Source: an uncultured Tenacibaculum sp.
GTDB taxonomy: Bacteria > Bacteroidota > Bacteroidia > Flavobacteriales > Flavobacteriaceae
Assembly: GCF_947498805.1 (NCBI RefSeq)
Contig: NZ_CANMLT010000004.1
Location: 372,001-436,000, forward strand
DNA length: 64,000 nucleotides
Direction of reading: 5' to 3'
The notes below the pieces were generated by a model that was not told the origin of the DNA, did no database searches, and saw only the letters and a program-made list of their open reading frames with translations. Position numbers and translations under genes: made by a program. Shown here one piece after another: positions 1 to 7,654 of this stretch (position 1 is its first letter; each line of letters starts with the position of its first letter).

Positions 1-435
1 GGTTTTTAGCTTGTGGCTAACTTGTTTATAGATGCATAAAATACATCTTAATACACCCAGTAGATGCATAGTCGATATAAATTGTGCTTTTATACTTTTT
101 TTAAAGGGTGGCTTAAATGTAAAAAGATTAAAAAAGTTAACTATGTGGGAAACCGTAATTAAAGTAAGGTTTTACCTTACTTTTCTCATTTGAAATAGTA
201 TATTTGATTAACACCTGTAATACACACCCGCACTGTGTTTGAATAAATTAAATAAAATATTAATCAGAGTCATTTTATCTTTTAAAGCTTTGTAAAAACA
301 GGTTTGTTCGGTAAGCAGGTGTTTTTTTTAATGGAAAATTGTACATAGCTTTGTACATAGAATATATTAATTTGAGTCATTTTTAAAAACTCAAAGTTTT
401 GTAAATCAGAAGTTAATAAAACGGGAAGATAAGAG
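1..435. other. Non-coding left edge, probable end of an integrated element
   Basis: No convincing gene is visible. The stretch holds a small hairpin with a T-run near 166-188, a possible promoter -7 box TATATTTG at 199-206, a pair of complementary arms (210-217 and 316-323) followed by a run of T, a doubled 10-mer TTGTACATAG near 338-361, and two imperfect copies of a roughly 40-base segment (about 263-305 and 367-412). It ends directly at the tRNA-Leu fragment, so it is probably the distal end of an integrated element. Confidence refers to the absence of genes. Confidence 0.5.
199..330 (+). ncRNA. Candidate structured small RNA
   Basis: A -7 box TATATTTG (199-206) is followed by AACACCTG at 210-217, which pairs perfectly with CAGGTGTT at 316-323. 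The second arm runs straight into eight T residues. An inner hairpin of ACACA with TGTGT lies between. This is the layout of a small RNA closed by a terminal stem with an intrinsic terminator. No -33 TTG is visible at the right distance, and no known RNA family was recognised. Confidence 0.3.
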
Positions 436-439
436 TTTT

Positions 440-492
440 AAACTTAGGATCTAGTGCCGTGAGGCGTGGGGGTTCGACTCCCTTCACCCGTA
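440..492 (+). pseudogene. tRNA-Leu(TAG) 3' half, probable att scar
   Basis: The sequence matches a tRNA-Leu from the anticodon loop (CTTAGGA, anticodon TAG at 445-447) through the long variable arm (TGCCGTGAGGCGTG), the T arm (loop TTCGACT with a 5-bp stem) and the 3' acceptor strand CACCCGT to discriminator A492. The acceptor 5' strand, D arm and a proper 5' anticodon stem are absent, so it cannot fold as a tRNA. 3' halves starting at the anticodon loop are what tyrosine recombinases leave at the far end of an element inserted into a tRNA gene. No integrase is visible in the window. Confidence 0.8.
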
Positions 493-500
493 CTAAAAGA

Positions 501-531
501 AAAAACCGAGATTTATAAATCTCGGTTTTTT
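501..531 (+). terminator. Terminator after the tRNA-Leu(TAG) fragment
   Basis: AAAACCGAGATT pairs with AATCTCGGTTTT around a very short loop and is followed by T residues. It is probably the original terminator of the targeted tRNA gene, kept on the chromosomal side of the integration scar. The A and T tails make it usable from both sides. Confidence 0.8.
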
Positions 532-935
532 CTTTTATTGAGCACAACATAAGTACAACGCTTTTGAAAACTTAATTGAATCAAAAAAACAGTGCTATTT
601 TTCTATTTTGTTAAAAATGGGTTTGACAAAAAAAGGATTTAAAATTGTGTGACTAAGCTTCTAGTTTTTGATTGTAGAAGTTGATGCTAAATGAATAATA
701 TTGACTTAATTAATAGTATATCAGAATTAAAGCGTTACCTTTACGAGGTTCGAGTTGGACAACCTTTTGATTTTAAGGTGTTATTTTGAAATAACTTTCT
801 GAGCTTTCTCTTTATTTTATTCCATCATTAACTTTATTTTTTTAAGTGTTTAGTAATAAACATGTTAGTATTTTCGTTTTATGGGGCTACTGATAGTTCT
901 TCTTTAACGATTAAATAATAATTAAAAATATAGAA

Positions 936-1130
936 ATGCAAGAAGGTACAGTAAAATTTTTCAACGATTCGAAAGGATTCGGATTTATAACTTCATCAGA
1001 ATCTGGACAGGATATATTTGTTCATAATTCAGGATTAATTGATAACATTAATGAAGGCGATAAGGTCAAGTATGAGACTGAGAGAGGAAAAAAGGGAATG
1101 AATGCAGTTAATGTTGAAGTAGTAAGATAG
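936..1130 (+). CDS. Cold-shock domain protein, CspA family
   Basis: A 64-residue single cold-shock domain, the usual family length, that binds single-stranded RNA or DNA and acts as an RNA chaperone in the cytoplasm. The RNP1 motif KGFGFI is at residues 13-18 and the RNP2 motif DIFVH at 26-30, with the conserved start GTVKFFNDSKGFGFI. Start ATG936 gives the standard N-terminus and has no Shine-Dalgarno sequence, which is normal in this phylum. Two hairpins follow, so it is probably transcribed separately from the sigma gene 220 bases downstream. It is the first of three transcription/translation genes bracketed by tRNA-Leu scars. The family call is certain; the exact role is not. Confidence 0.93.
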   Translation: MQEGTVKFFNDSKGFGFITSSESGQDIFVHNSGLIDNINEGDKVKYETERGKKGMNAVNVEVVR

Positions 1131-1153
1131 AATCTTATAACAATATTTAAAAT

Positions 1154-1220
1154 ATTTCCAAAGACGTTTGGAAATTCTTTTTCATAGCAATTTCCCATTC
1201 AACTTTTGAGTGGGTTTTTT
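1154..1220 (+). terminator. Tandem terminators after the cold-shock gene
   Basis: Hairpin 1 at 1154-1175 has a perfect 9-bp stem (ATTTCCAAA/TTTGGAAAT) with a 4-base loop and a T-rich tail. Hairpin 2 at 1194-1214 pairs CCCATTCAA with TTGAGTGGG, including one G-T pair, and is followed by six T residues. Together they separate the cold-shock gene from the sigma gene. Confidence 0.8.
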
Positions 1221-1350
1221 ATGAGAAAAACTTAATACTATTTTTAATCTAAAACCAAAGAATTATTCCCAAGGAAGTAATTCAATAAACTTCTTTTATA
1301 TACTAAGTTAAAAAAACGGCTTCATATATAAAATGTGTAAAATTTTAAAT

Positions 1351-2208
1351 ATGAGGCAGTTAAAAATATCAAAGCAAGTAACAAATAGAGAATCAAGATC
1401 TTTAGATAAATATTTACAAGATATTGGTAAGATAGAGTTAATAACTGCTGAAGAAGAAGTAGAATTAGCGCAAAGAATTAAATCTGGCGATATAGGAGCA
1501 TTAGAAAAATTGGTTAGTGCAAACCTTAGGTTTGTGGTTTCAGTAGCTAAGCAATATCAAAATCAAGGATTAAATCTACCAGACCTCATAAATGAGGGTA
1601 ATATTGGGTTAGTTAAAGCTGCTCAACGTTTTGATGAGACTAGAGGGTTTAAATTTATTTCTTATGCAGTATGGTGGATACGCCAATCAATACTTCAAGC
1701 CCTAGCTGAACAGTCTAGAATAGTAAGACTTCCTTTGAATAAGATAGGAAATATAAATAAGATTAATAAAGCTGTAGCTCGATTAGAGCAAGAAATAGAA
1801 AGAAAACCGTCAGCACAAGAAATATCTGCCGAGTTAGATATGACTATTACCGATGTTAAAGACTCTATTAAAATATCTGGAAGACATGTTTCAATGGATG
1901 CACCTTTAATTGAGGGTGAGAATTCTAATTTGTATGATATTTTAAATTCTGGAGAATTACCAAATTCAGATAAGGGCCTATTACTAGAGTCTCTGCAAAT
2001 AGAAATACAAAGAGCATTAGACACGTTGTCACCGAGAGAGGCAATCGTTATAAGATTGTTTTATGGTTTAGGAGAAAATGATTCTATGAGTTTGACAGAG
2101 ATAGGTGAAGAAATTGAATTAACCAGAGAAAGAGTAAGACAGATAAAAGAAAAGGCTATTAGGAGATTAAAATACAGATCTGATGCTTTAAAAGCATATT
2201 TAGGATAG
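1351..2208 (+). CDS. rpoD: RpoD-type sigma-70 factor, likely element-borne paralogue
   Basis: A group 1/2 sigma-70 factor of 285 residues, close to the roughly 287 of Bacteroidota RpoD. Region 1.2 is near residues 17-50, region 2 near 50-125 ([32 protein letters not shown], core binding and -10 recognition), region 3 near 125-200 ([11 protein letters not shown]) and region 4 near 210-275 ([24 protein letters not shown], the helix-turn-helix for the -33 element). ATG1351 is preferred over ATG1333 because [10 protein letters not shown] is the family N-terminus. The contact regions are intact, so it should read ordinary promoters. It lies 26 bases upstream of a bS21 gene between tRNA-Leu scars, which suggests an extra copy. 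That it is the cell's only rpoD cannot be excluded from this window. Confidence 0.9.
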   Translation: MRQLKISKQVTNRESRSLDKYLQDIGKIELITAEEEVELAQRIKSGDIGALEKLVSANLRFVVSVAKQYQNQGLNLPDLINEGNIGLVKAAQRFDETRGFKFISYAVWWIRQSILQALAEQSRIVRLPLNKIGNINKINKAVARLEQEIERKPSAQEISAELDMTITDVKDSIKISGRHVSMDAPLIEGENSNLYDILNSGELPNSDKGLLLESLQIEIQRALDTLSPREAIVIRLFYGLGENDSMSLTEIGEEIELTRERVRQIKEKAIRRLKYRSDALKAYLG

Positions 2209-2234
2209 AAATAATAACGAAAAATTAAATAATT

Positions 2235-2423
2235 ATGTTAATAATTAAAATTAAAGAAGGAGAAAACATTGATAGGGCTATAAAACGTTATAGAAAAAAA
2301 CATAGAAATGTTAAGTTGTTAAGAGAACTTAGAGATAGAAAGCAGTATAAAAAACCTTCTATACAAAAAAGAGAGCAACTTATAAAAGCGAAATATATCG
2401 AACAGCTTAAAATGAAAGAATAG
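2235..2423 (+). CDS. rpsU: Ribosomal protein bS21, likely paralogue
   Basis: A 62-residue basic protein of the bS21 family. The N-terminus MLIIKIKEGENIDRAIKRYR is typical, followed by LRELRDRKQYKKPS and a Lys/Arg-rich tail. bS21 binds the 30S platform and, in Bacteroidota ribosomes, helps hide the 16S anti-Shine-Dalgarno tail. It follows the sigma gene by 26 bases, so the two are probably co-transcribed. The 25 bases before ATG2235 contain no AGGAGG-like sequence, unlike the strong Shine-Dalgarno reported for Flavobacterium rpsU. Together with its place beside tRNA scars, this suggests an extra copy outside normal bS21 feedback. bS21 genes are also common in phages. Confidence 0.9.
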   Translation: MLIIKIKEGENIDRAIKRYRKKHRNVKLLRELRDRKQYKKPSIQKREQLIKAKYIEQLKMKE

Positions 2424-2469
2424 AACCCTTATTAAATTAGGTTTTTATAACAAACAAATAGTAGGGTTT

Positions 2470-2521
2470 AACTCAGAATTTGGTTCTGTGAGGCATGGGA
2501 GTTCGACTCCCTTCACCCGTA
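2470..2521 (+). pseudogene. tRNA-Leu(CAG) 3' half, probable att scar
   Basis: This second tRNA-Leu 3' half starts at the anticodon loop (CTCAGAA, anticodon CAG at 2474-2476) and runs through the variable arm and T arm (GGGAGTTCGACTCCC) to CACCCGT and A2521. The D arm and 5' acceptor strand are missing, and the T stem has an A-C mismatch. It differs from the fragment at 440-492 in anticodon and variable arm, so it records a different tRNA-Leu target rather than a simple duplication. Confidence 0.8.
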
Positions 2522-2530
2522 CTTTAAACA

Positions 2531-2566
2531 AATGCAATTAGCTTTTTTTAGTTAATTGCATTTTTT
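2531..2566 (+). terminator. Terminator after the tRNA-Leu(CAG) fragment
   Basis: AATGCAATTA pairs perfectly with TAATTGCATT around a 12-base loop and is followed by a T-run. It also closes the sigma/bS21 transcript. Confidence 0.8.
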
Positions 2567-3053
2567 GTTTTTAAAGAGTTAAACATGCTTCTTCCTTTGA
2601 CTTTTTAATATAACGGTAAATTAATTATTGCTAAGTATAACGTAATTTTAGAATTTGAATATGAAAGCTCATCATTTCAAAGAGGATTTCTGTAGTCAGT
2701 TTTTCTTCATTTTTCGGACAAAACAGTTGTTAAATTTATCTGTTTTTTAAAGTGTTTTGTTAAAATTTGATGTTTTAACATGGTTTTTGTTAAAATTTTA
2801 CAGATGTAATTTTGTTAAAAAATGTTAACGCCCTACTAATTTTACTGACTTTGTTCTGTTTTTTATTTTTTTTTTTTTGAATGCATAAAAAGTGTATATT
2901 CGAAATCGTTAAAAAAACCCTTTAAAAATTATCATATTGATAATTCTTTAACTATTACTCAACTAAAAAGTTAATCTGGTGTTTTTTTTTCAAAAATTAC
3001 TGCCTTCGGAAAAGGTGGTTAAGTATTAACTAATATTTTTAATTTTTTACAAC
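2567..3053 (+). promoter_or_regulatory. Non-coding region upstream of the M43 protease
   Basis: About 490 bases without a gene. It contains three copies of TTTTGTTAAAA-like sequence between about 2755 and 2820. A flavobacterial-type promoter candidate begins TTG near 2877 and ends in TATATTCG near 2897, one mismatch from TANNTTTG. The promoter would serve the metalloprotease gene that starts at 3054. Confidence 0.4.
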
Positions 3054-4121
3054 ATGAAAAGAATTTTTTTAACACTAGCTGTAGCGGCTGGAGTCTTAGT
3101 AGGCTGTCAAAACAATGCAGAAGACAAAGATGTCATTGACGTACAACAAACTGTAGTAGACATGAGCGATTGGAGTATTCCAACAAAGACTGACTTACAG
3201 TCTAGAGGACCATCTGATCAATGTCAATCTATGCAGGTTTTACAAAGACAAATCGAAGAGAACCCAGGATTATATAAGAAATTATATGATGTAGAGTACG
3301 CTACTAGAAAGTTTATCGCTGGAAAGAAAGGTGGTAACGGAAATGGAAATGGAAACGGTGGTGGAAACACTGGCGGTGGTGGTACCGGTGGTGGTGGAAC
3401 TACTGATAACTTAGGAGTTATTAATATTCCAGTATATGTACATGTTGTTTATAGCAATTCTCAACAAAATATTAGTAATACACAAATTGCTTCTCAAATG
3501 ACAGTTTTAAACGATGATTTTAGAAAGCAAAACTCTGATGCTAGTAATACACCAGCAGAATTCGCAGGTGTTGCAGCTGATTCAGAAATTACATTTACAT
3601 TAGCAGGTACTTTTAGACATGCTAACTCTAGAGCTGAGTGGGGAACAAGTAATGCTGTAAAGCAAGCGTACCCACCAGTAACTCCACAAACTCACTTAAA
3701 TATTTGGGTAGCTAACATTGGTGGAGGAATTTTAGGATATGCACAATTTCCAGGAGGATCTTTATCTACAGATGGTGTAGTATGTGCACCTCAGTATTTC
3801 GGAACTACAGGATATGTGGAAGCTCCATTTAACGGTGGTCGTACAATGACTCACGAAGTTGGACACTACTTAAACTTACGTCATATTTGGGGAGATGGAA
3901 GATGTCGTCAAGACGATTTTGTAGCTGATACACCAGCTTCTGATGCACCTAACTACGGTTGTCCTTCATACCCAACTGTAAACTGTCGTTCTAATGATAT
4001 GACTATGAATTATATGGATTATACAAATGATGCATGTATGACGATGTTCTCACAAGGTCAAAAAGAAAGAATGCGTGCTATTTTCCAATCAGGAGGTGCT
4101 AGAGCTTCAATGATTAACTAA
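3054..4121 (+). CDS. Secreted M43 (pappalysin-like) metalloprotease lipoprotein
   Basis: A 355-residue zinc metallopeptidase of family M43 (cytophagalysin/ulilysin type). A lipoprotein signal ends in LVGC with Cys18 as the lipidation site, so the enzyme is probably anchored in the outer membrane. Residues about 95-120 form a Gly/Asn linker between the propeptide-like region and the catalytic domain. The extended zinc motif HEVGHYLNLRH is at 267-277 (zinc ligands H267, H271 and H277; general base E268), and MNYMDY near 318 is the Met-turn. The usual Gly in HExxHxxGxxH is Asn here. Several Cys near the active site probably form disulfides. There is no T9SS C-terminal domain. It is monocistronic with its own terminator. 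Confidence 0.92.
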   Translation: MKRIFLTLAVAAGVLVGCQNNAEDKDVIDVQQTVVDMSDWSIPTKTDLQSRGPSDQCQSMQVLQRQIEENPGLYKKLYDVEYATRKFIAGKKGGNGNGNGNGGGNTGGGGTGGGGTTDNLGVINIPVYVHVVYSNSQQNISNTQIASQMTVLNDDFRKQNSDASNTPAEFAGVAADSEITFTLAGTFRHANSRAEWGTSNAVKQAYPPVTPQTHLNIWVANIGGGILGYAQFPGGSLSTDGVVCAPQYFGTTGYVEAPFNGGRTMTHEVGHYLNLRHIWGDGRCRQDDFVADTPASDAPNYGCPSYPTVNCRSNDMTMNYMDYTNDACMTMFSQGQKERMRAIFQSGGARASMIN

Positions 4122-4150
4122 AAAATAGACATCATAGAAAACAAATTGAA

Positions 4151-4180
4151 AAGGAGCTACATTATGTAGCTCCTTCTCTT
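4151..4180. terminator. Bidirectional terminator
   Basis: AAGGAGCTACA pairs perfectly with TGTAGCTCCTT across a 3-base loop and is followed by a T-rich tail. It separates the rightward protease gene from the leftward amine oxidase gene. Confidence 0.85.
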
Positions 4181-4211
4181 TTAGTTTGTATTTGTATCGG
4201 AAAAATTATTA

Positions 4212-5384
4212 TTAAACTAATAGTTCATTTACAGCTCTTATAGCTGAATTTGCTGCTGAATGTACACTTCCCCAATCACTCCCATCTGTATAAGCTGTCC
4301 CTGCAAAAAATATTTTATTGTGTACCGACTTTCCTAATTCTCTCACTGTTCTCCAACTTTCATGGTCATATACATAGGCACCATTAATAAAAGGTTCTTT
4401 ATTCCAGTTTTGCGAAATATGTTTTATATAGTTTGAAGAAGCTTTACCATCAAATATTTCATCAAGTTCATTTAATATGTATTTAATTAATTCAGAATCT
4501 GATAATTGTTTATAAGGAAGTGTTCCTGAACCCACTGTAAATAACGCCAAAACATGCCGTTTAGAATTTTGTCCATAAGAGGCATCATAATACATTTTTT
4601 GTCCAGGTTTCCTTGGAGAAGTTTTAAATCCAATAGCAGTTGGGTAAAATTTTTCTGAAAATTCTATAAAAGCTTTAAATCCATCCCAAACGGTAGTCTT
4701 ATTGATGGCTTTACGTTTATCTTCGGGTAATTGCGGAGTAAACTCAATAGCATTATTTTTCAGCATTTTTACTGGAGTAGTAAGAATAACCTTATCCGCT
4801 GTAAATATATCTTTTGATGTTTTGACTATAATTTTATCAGTAGTATAATTTATAGATTTAACAACCTGATTATACAATAGTGTATCTTCTATAGATGGGA
4901 TTAAGTATTTTTTAAAGAAGTCGAGCCAAGAAAAACCAATAAACTTCTGGTCAATATCAAAACCTATATCCTCCATACTAACTTCTTCTCCTAGGTATAG
5001 ACTATAATCTTCTGAAGTATATGACTTTGTTGTAAAGTCCAAATTTATGTTAGGTTTGTTAACGATTTTACTAAAAATACTTCTTTCAACATGCAACCAT
5101 TCTGCTCCTAAGGGAATAGGAAAATCAACAAAATCTACGGCAGTTTTCATTCTACCACCATAACTTGAAGAAGCTTCTAAAATTTGAAAATCGATGCCTT
5201 TTTGAAACAACCTATATGCCGCGGTTAATCCAGCTGCACCTGCACCTATAATGAGTACTTTTCCCTCAAATTTATTTGAGGTTATATGATTGTAATCAGT
5301 CTGATATGATTTAGCAAGTAGGGGTTGTAAAGGGATACTGATACCCAGTAAACTACAAATTTTAATAAACTCTTTTCGTGTCAT
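4212..5384 (-). CDS. FAD-dependent amine oxidase, exported
   Basis: A flavin amine oxidase of the monoamine oxidase fold, 390 residues from the chosen start. The dinucleotide-binding motif VLIIGAGAAGLTAAYRL is near residues 43-60. A second flavin-binding stretch GTAYTDGSDWGSVHSAA near the C-terminus contacts FAD. The start at 5384 rather than 5441 gives MTRKEFIKICSLLG, a single-Arg variant of a twin-arginine (Tat) signal. A folded flavoprotein would fit Tat export to the periplasm. The substrate is unknown; amines or amino acids are usual for the family. It is convergent with the M43 gene and does not look like part of an operon. Confidence 0.88.
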   Translation of the reverse strand: MTRKEFIKICSLLGISIPLQPLLAKSYQTDYNHITSNKFEGKVLIIGAGAAGLTAAYRLFQKGIDFQILEASSSYGGRMKTAVDFVDFPIPLGAEWLHVERSIFSKIVNKPNINLDFTTKSYTSEDYSLYLGEEVSMEDIGFDIDQKFIGFSWLDFFKKYLIPSIEDTLLYNQVVKSINYTTDKIIVKTSKDIFTADKVILTTPVKMLKNNAIEFTPQLPEDKRKAINKTTVWDGFKAFIEFSEKFYPTAIGFKTSPRKPGQKMYYDASYGQNSKRHVLALFTVGSGTLPYKQLSDSELIKYILNELDEIFDGKASSNYIKHISQNWNKEPFINGAYVYDHESWRTVRELGKSVHNKIFFAGTAYTDGSDWGSVHSAANSAIRAVNELLV

Positions 5385-5528
5385 ATTCTTATGTCCAATT
5401 AATTGTCTCATATCATAATTGAGTAAAACAATTTCATACAATCAAATTAAGACGGTGGTTTTAGATGTATTAATGGCTTTGTTGTAAATATAAATAATAA
5501 AAGAATGTTAAATCAATAGTAAATAGTA

Positions 5529-5558
5529 ATTAAAGCAAGATTTTACCTTGCTTTAATT
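5529..5558. terminator. Palindromic terminator
   Basis: AATTAAAGCAAG pairs with CTTGCTTTAATT over a short loop. It lies between the leftward CPBP gene end (5574) and the start of the amine oxidase gene, so it terminates the CPBP transcript. Confidence 0.75.
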
Positions 5559-5573
5559 GTTTTAGATTGATTA

Positions 5574-6218
5574 TTAATTAAAATATATAAATATCAATGC
5601 AACCGTGTCTACAAATCCATGTACTGCAATATTAAACCACAAGTCACTTTTTCGAATATGAAAAATAATGGCTAACAACATCCCGGTGATACCTGCTAAA
5701 ATTTGTCCACTTATTCCTTGATATGCATGTATCCAGCCAAAAATAAATCCTAAAAGTAGTATGTTGATTACAAGGCTAATTTTACTTGAGCCAAAAAATT
5801 TGGTAAACTGCCTCATTAAGTATCCTCTAAATACAATTTCTTCTCCAAATGCTGCTGAAACCCAAATAAGTGCAAGTAAACTCAGTGTTGAAGGCAAGCT
5901 GTTAGTATATGTTTTGAGAACAGAGAGGTCTATAGGTTGTCCTGTAAGATAGGTAACACTTGGAAGCATAACATAATAGTAAAACAAAAAGATAGCGGTA
6001 CCTAATAATGGGGCGATAATTAGAAGGTTTTTTACGTTGAAATTTTTATGTTGAAACCCTAAAGAGTTAAAAAGTTCCTTTTTATATTCTACAGCACTTG
6101 CTATTACTAATATGATAGCGGCATAAACCATTTGAAAATACCCCGATAAGTATAATACGAAGCAAAGAGTTATTGCAATTATTGGTGTTAATTTTGAGGT
6201 TAAAAGGCGTTTGTTCAT
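5574..6218 (-). CDS. CPBP family intramembrane metalloprotease
   Basis: A 214-residue protein with about six to eight membrane spans, in the CAAX-prenyl-protease/bacteriocin-processing (CPBP, Abi) family. Motif 1 is EEIVFR (E126, E127, R131), motif 2 is FGWIH (F160, H164), and the late motif around H200 (AVHGFVDT) supplies a further metal-side residue. All catalytic positions expected of a glutamic-type intramembrane protease are present. The family cleaves membrane-embedded substrates; the substrate here is unknown. The gene stands alone, downstream in orientation of a LytTR regulator 116 bases away, so a shared regulatory theme is possible but unproven. Confidence 0.88.
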   Translation of the reverse strand: MNKRLLTSKLTPIIAITLCFVLYLSGYFQMVYAAIILVIASAVEYKKELFNSLGFQHKNFNVKNLLIIAPLLGTAIFLFYYYVMLPSVTYLTGQPIDLSVLKTYTNSLPSTLSLLALIWVSAAFGEEIVFRGYLMRQFTKFFGSSKISLVINILLLGFIFGWIHAYQGISGQILAGITGMLLAIIFHIRKSDLWFNIAVHGFVDTVALIFIYFN

Positions 6219-6334
6219 GTTTTATCGTTTTTAAATTTTTTAACGAAGTAACTAGGATAACGCTAAGGAAACTAGGATATACCGTTCATTTTTACTGAAT
6301 GGTATCAAAATAATAGCTGAATAATCATTTGTTT

Positions 6335-7162
6335 TTAAAGCTTACTTTTAAACCAGTTCATAAATTCTTGTTTTTTATATCTGCTAATAGTTATTTGAAA
6401 AGCTTTTTGATTAGAAAGTGTAGGTTTGAGAAATACTGATAATTTCCCGTTTTCTATAGATTTTATTTGTTCAACTGAGCGAGGGTGGAGTATAGTTTGT
6501 CTATTGGCTCTATAGAAACTTTGATTGCTAACTTTATTTTCAACTTCATTAAGGGTAAAGTCTGTAATTACAGAGGTACCATCTGTTTTTGTTATGTATA
6601 CAATTTTGTTTTCACTATATATAAATGCAATCTCAGTATATTTAATCATAGTTACACTACCTCCTTGTTGAACTTTAAGAGCACCTTCTATAGTAATAAG
6701 TTTGTGGAGCTTATAAATATCAGATGAGAATAAAAGTGCAATTCCAAGAGTACAAACAAGAAGAGAGAGTGAAAGTCCAGTTAGCAAGTGATACATACTA
6801 TATGATTCAATTCCATTAATCAATCCATTGAGGCCGAAATAAAAAAAGAAGTATAGTATTGTAATATAGCCTAAAGTTGAAAAAAGGAAACGTAAAAGTA
6901 ATGCGGTGTTTATGTTTTTTGTAAAGTATTTGTTTTGAAAGTATACAAAATTAAAACGAGCAATAAGAATCATTAAACCTCCTCCAATGATTGAAACTGT
7001 AATTGGAAATAAAGGAAACTCATAATCTTTATTAAATGGAAAATTTTTAGGATCAAATAGGTGGTTTAAGATAATAGAAATCAACACGAGTATAAGTCCA
7101 TTTTTAACCCAAAAATTTGAAAAATTAATGTATTGTTTTAACGTAGCAATTTTTGTTCTCAT
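6335..7162 (-). CDS. Membrane-anchored LytTR transcriptional regulator
   Basis: A 275-residue protein with four predicted membrane spans in the first 160 residues and a LytTR DNA-binding domain at about 170-275. The order 'EIAFIYSENKIVYI', 'FYRANRQTILHPRSV' and a final ISRYKKQEFMNWF matches LytTR domains. There is no receiver or kinase domain, so it is a one-component membrane regulator, a form common in Bacteroidota. The membrane part is not a recognised sensor fold. The downstream CPBP gene in the same orientation is a possible target. The nearby 7163-7654 stretch could hold autoregulatory sites, but none was identified. Confidence 0.88.
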   Translation of the reverse strand: MRTKIATLKQYINFSNFWVKNGLILVLISIILNHLFDPKNFPFNKDYEFPLFPITVSIIGGGLMILIARFNFVYFQNKYFTKNINTALLLRFLFSTLGYITILYFFFYFGLNGLINGIESYSMYHLLTGLSLSLLVCTLGIALLFSSDIYKLHKLITIEGALKVQQGGSVTMIKYTEIAFIYSENKIVYITKTDGTSVITDFTLNEVENKVSNQSFYRANRQTILHPRSVEQIKSIENGKLSVFLKPTLSNQKAFQITISRYKKQEFMNWFKSKL

Positions 7163-7654
7163 TTAACAAATTGAAAATATTATTTAGTTTTTTCGGGGGC
7201 TTAAATATAGGAAAGAGTATTTAGGTAATAATAAGGAAGCCTTTAGTTTTTTGTTTAAGATTATGAAATGTTTAAGTAAATAACCCTGTTTTTTTCAGTA
7301 GAATCCTCAAGGTTTTAAGGGAGTAGTTTTTACTTATTTAAAAATAAATTTTTTCTATGGAAGCTATTTTATAGATTGAGTATTTATGAGGTTATTTGTA
7401 GTGTCAATTATAATAATGATTGAATTTTAGGGGAAAAAAGAAAAGCACCTACTCTAGTTTAAGAGTAGGGCTTTTTTTATTTACAAATTTTTTAAGCTAC
7501 CAACAGACCCCTTCAATCTATTTTATCTTGTTTGGATGTTCAATGTCCCTATAGTCACATTATTTATGATTTTTAGTGTTTTTAAATTTTGGCACGTTAC
7601 TTGGTTATAATAAACTGTATATCAAAAAAATGATAGACCTTAAAATCAGATCGT
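7163..7654. other. Non-coding interval with a terminator
   Basis: No gene is visible in about 490 bases. The one clear element is a hairpin at 7443-7478 (CCTACTCT/AGAGTAGG with flanking AGC/GCT) followed by seven T residues. It has no obvious upstream coding partner on the + strand, so a short untranslated transcript starting within 7163-7440 is possible. Confidence 0.5.

Noticed and set aside
440..492. Complete tRNA-Leu gene
   Set aside because: ACGGG at 421-425 could pair with part of the 3' acceptor strand, but the D arm is missing and the distance to the anticodon is about ten bases too short.
691..789. Possible 32-residue small gene (MNNIDLINSISELKRYLYE...)
   Set aside because: The frame is short, has no family match I recognise and no supporting promoter, and lies in an otherwise non-coding stretch. 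It may be real, but it cannot be supported from this window alone.
1695..2024. Antisense reading frame inside the sigma factor gene
   Set aside because: The + strand clearly encodes an intact sigma factor with conserved motifs; the minus frame is a shadow of it.
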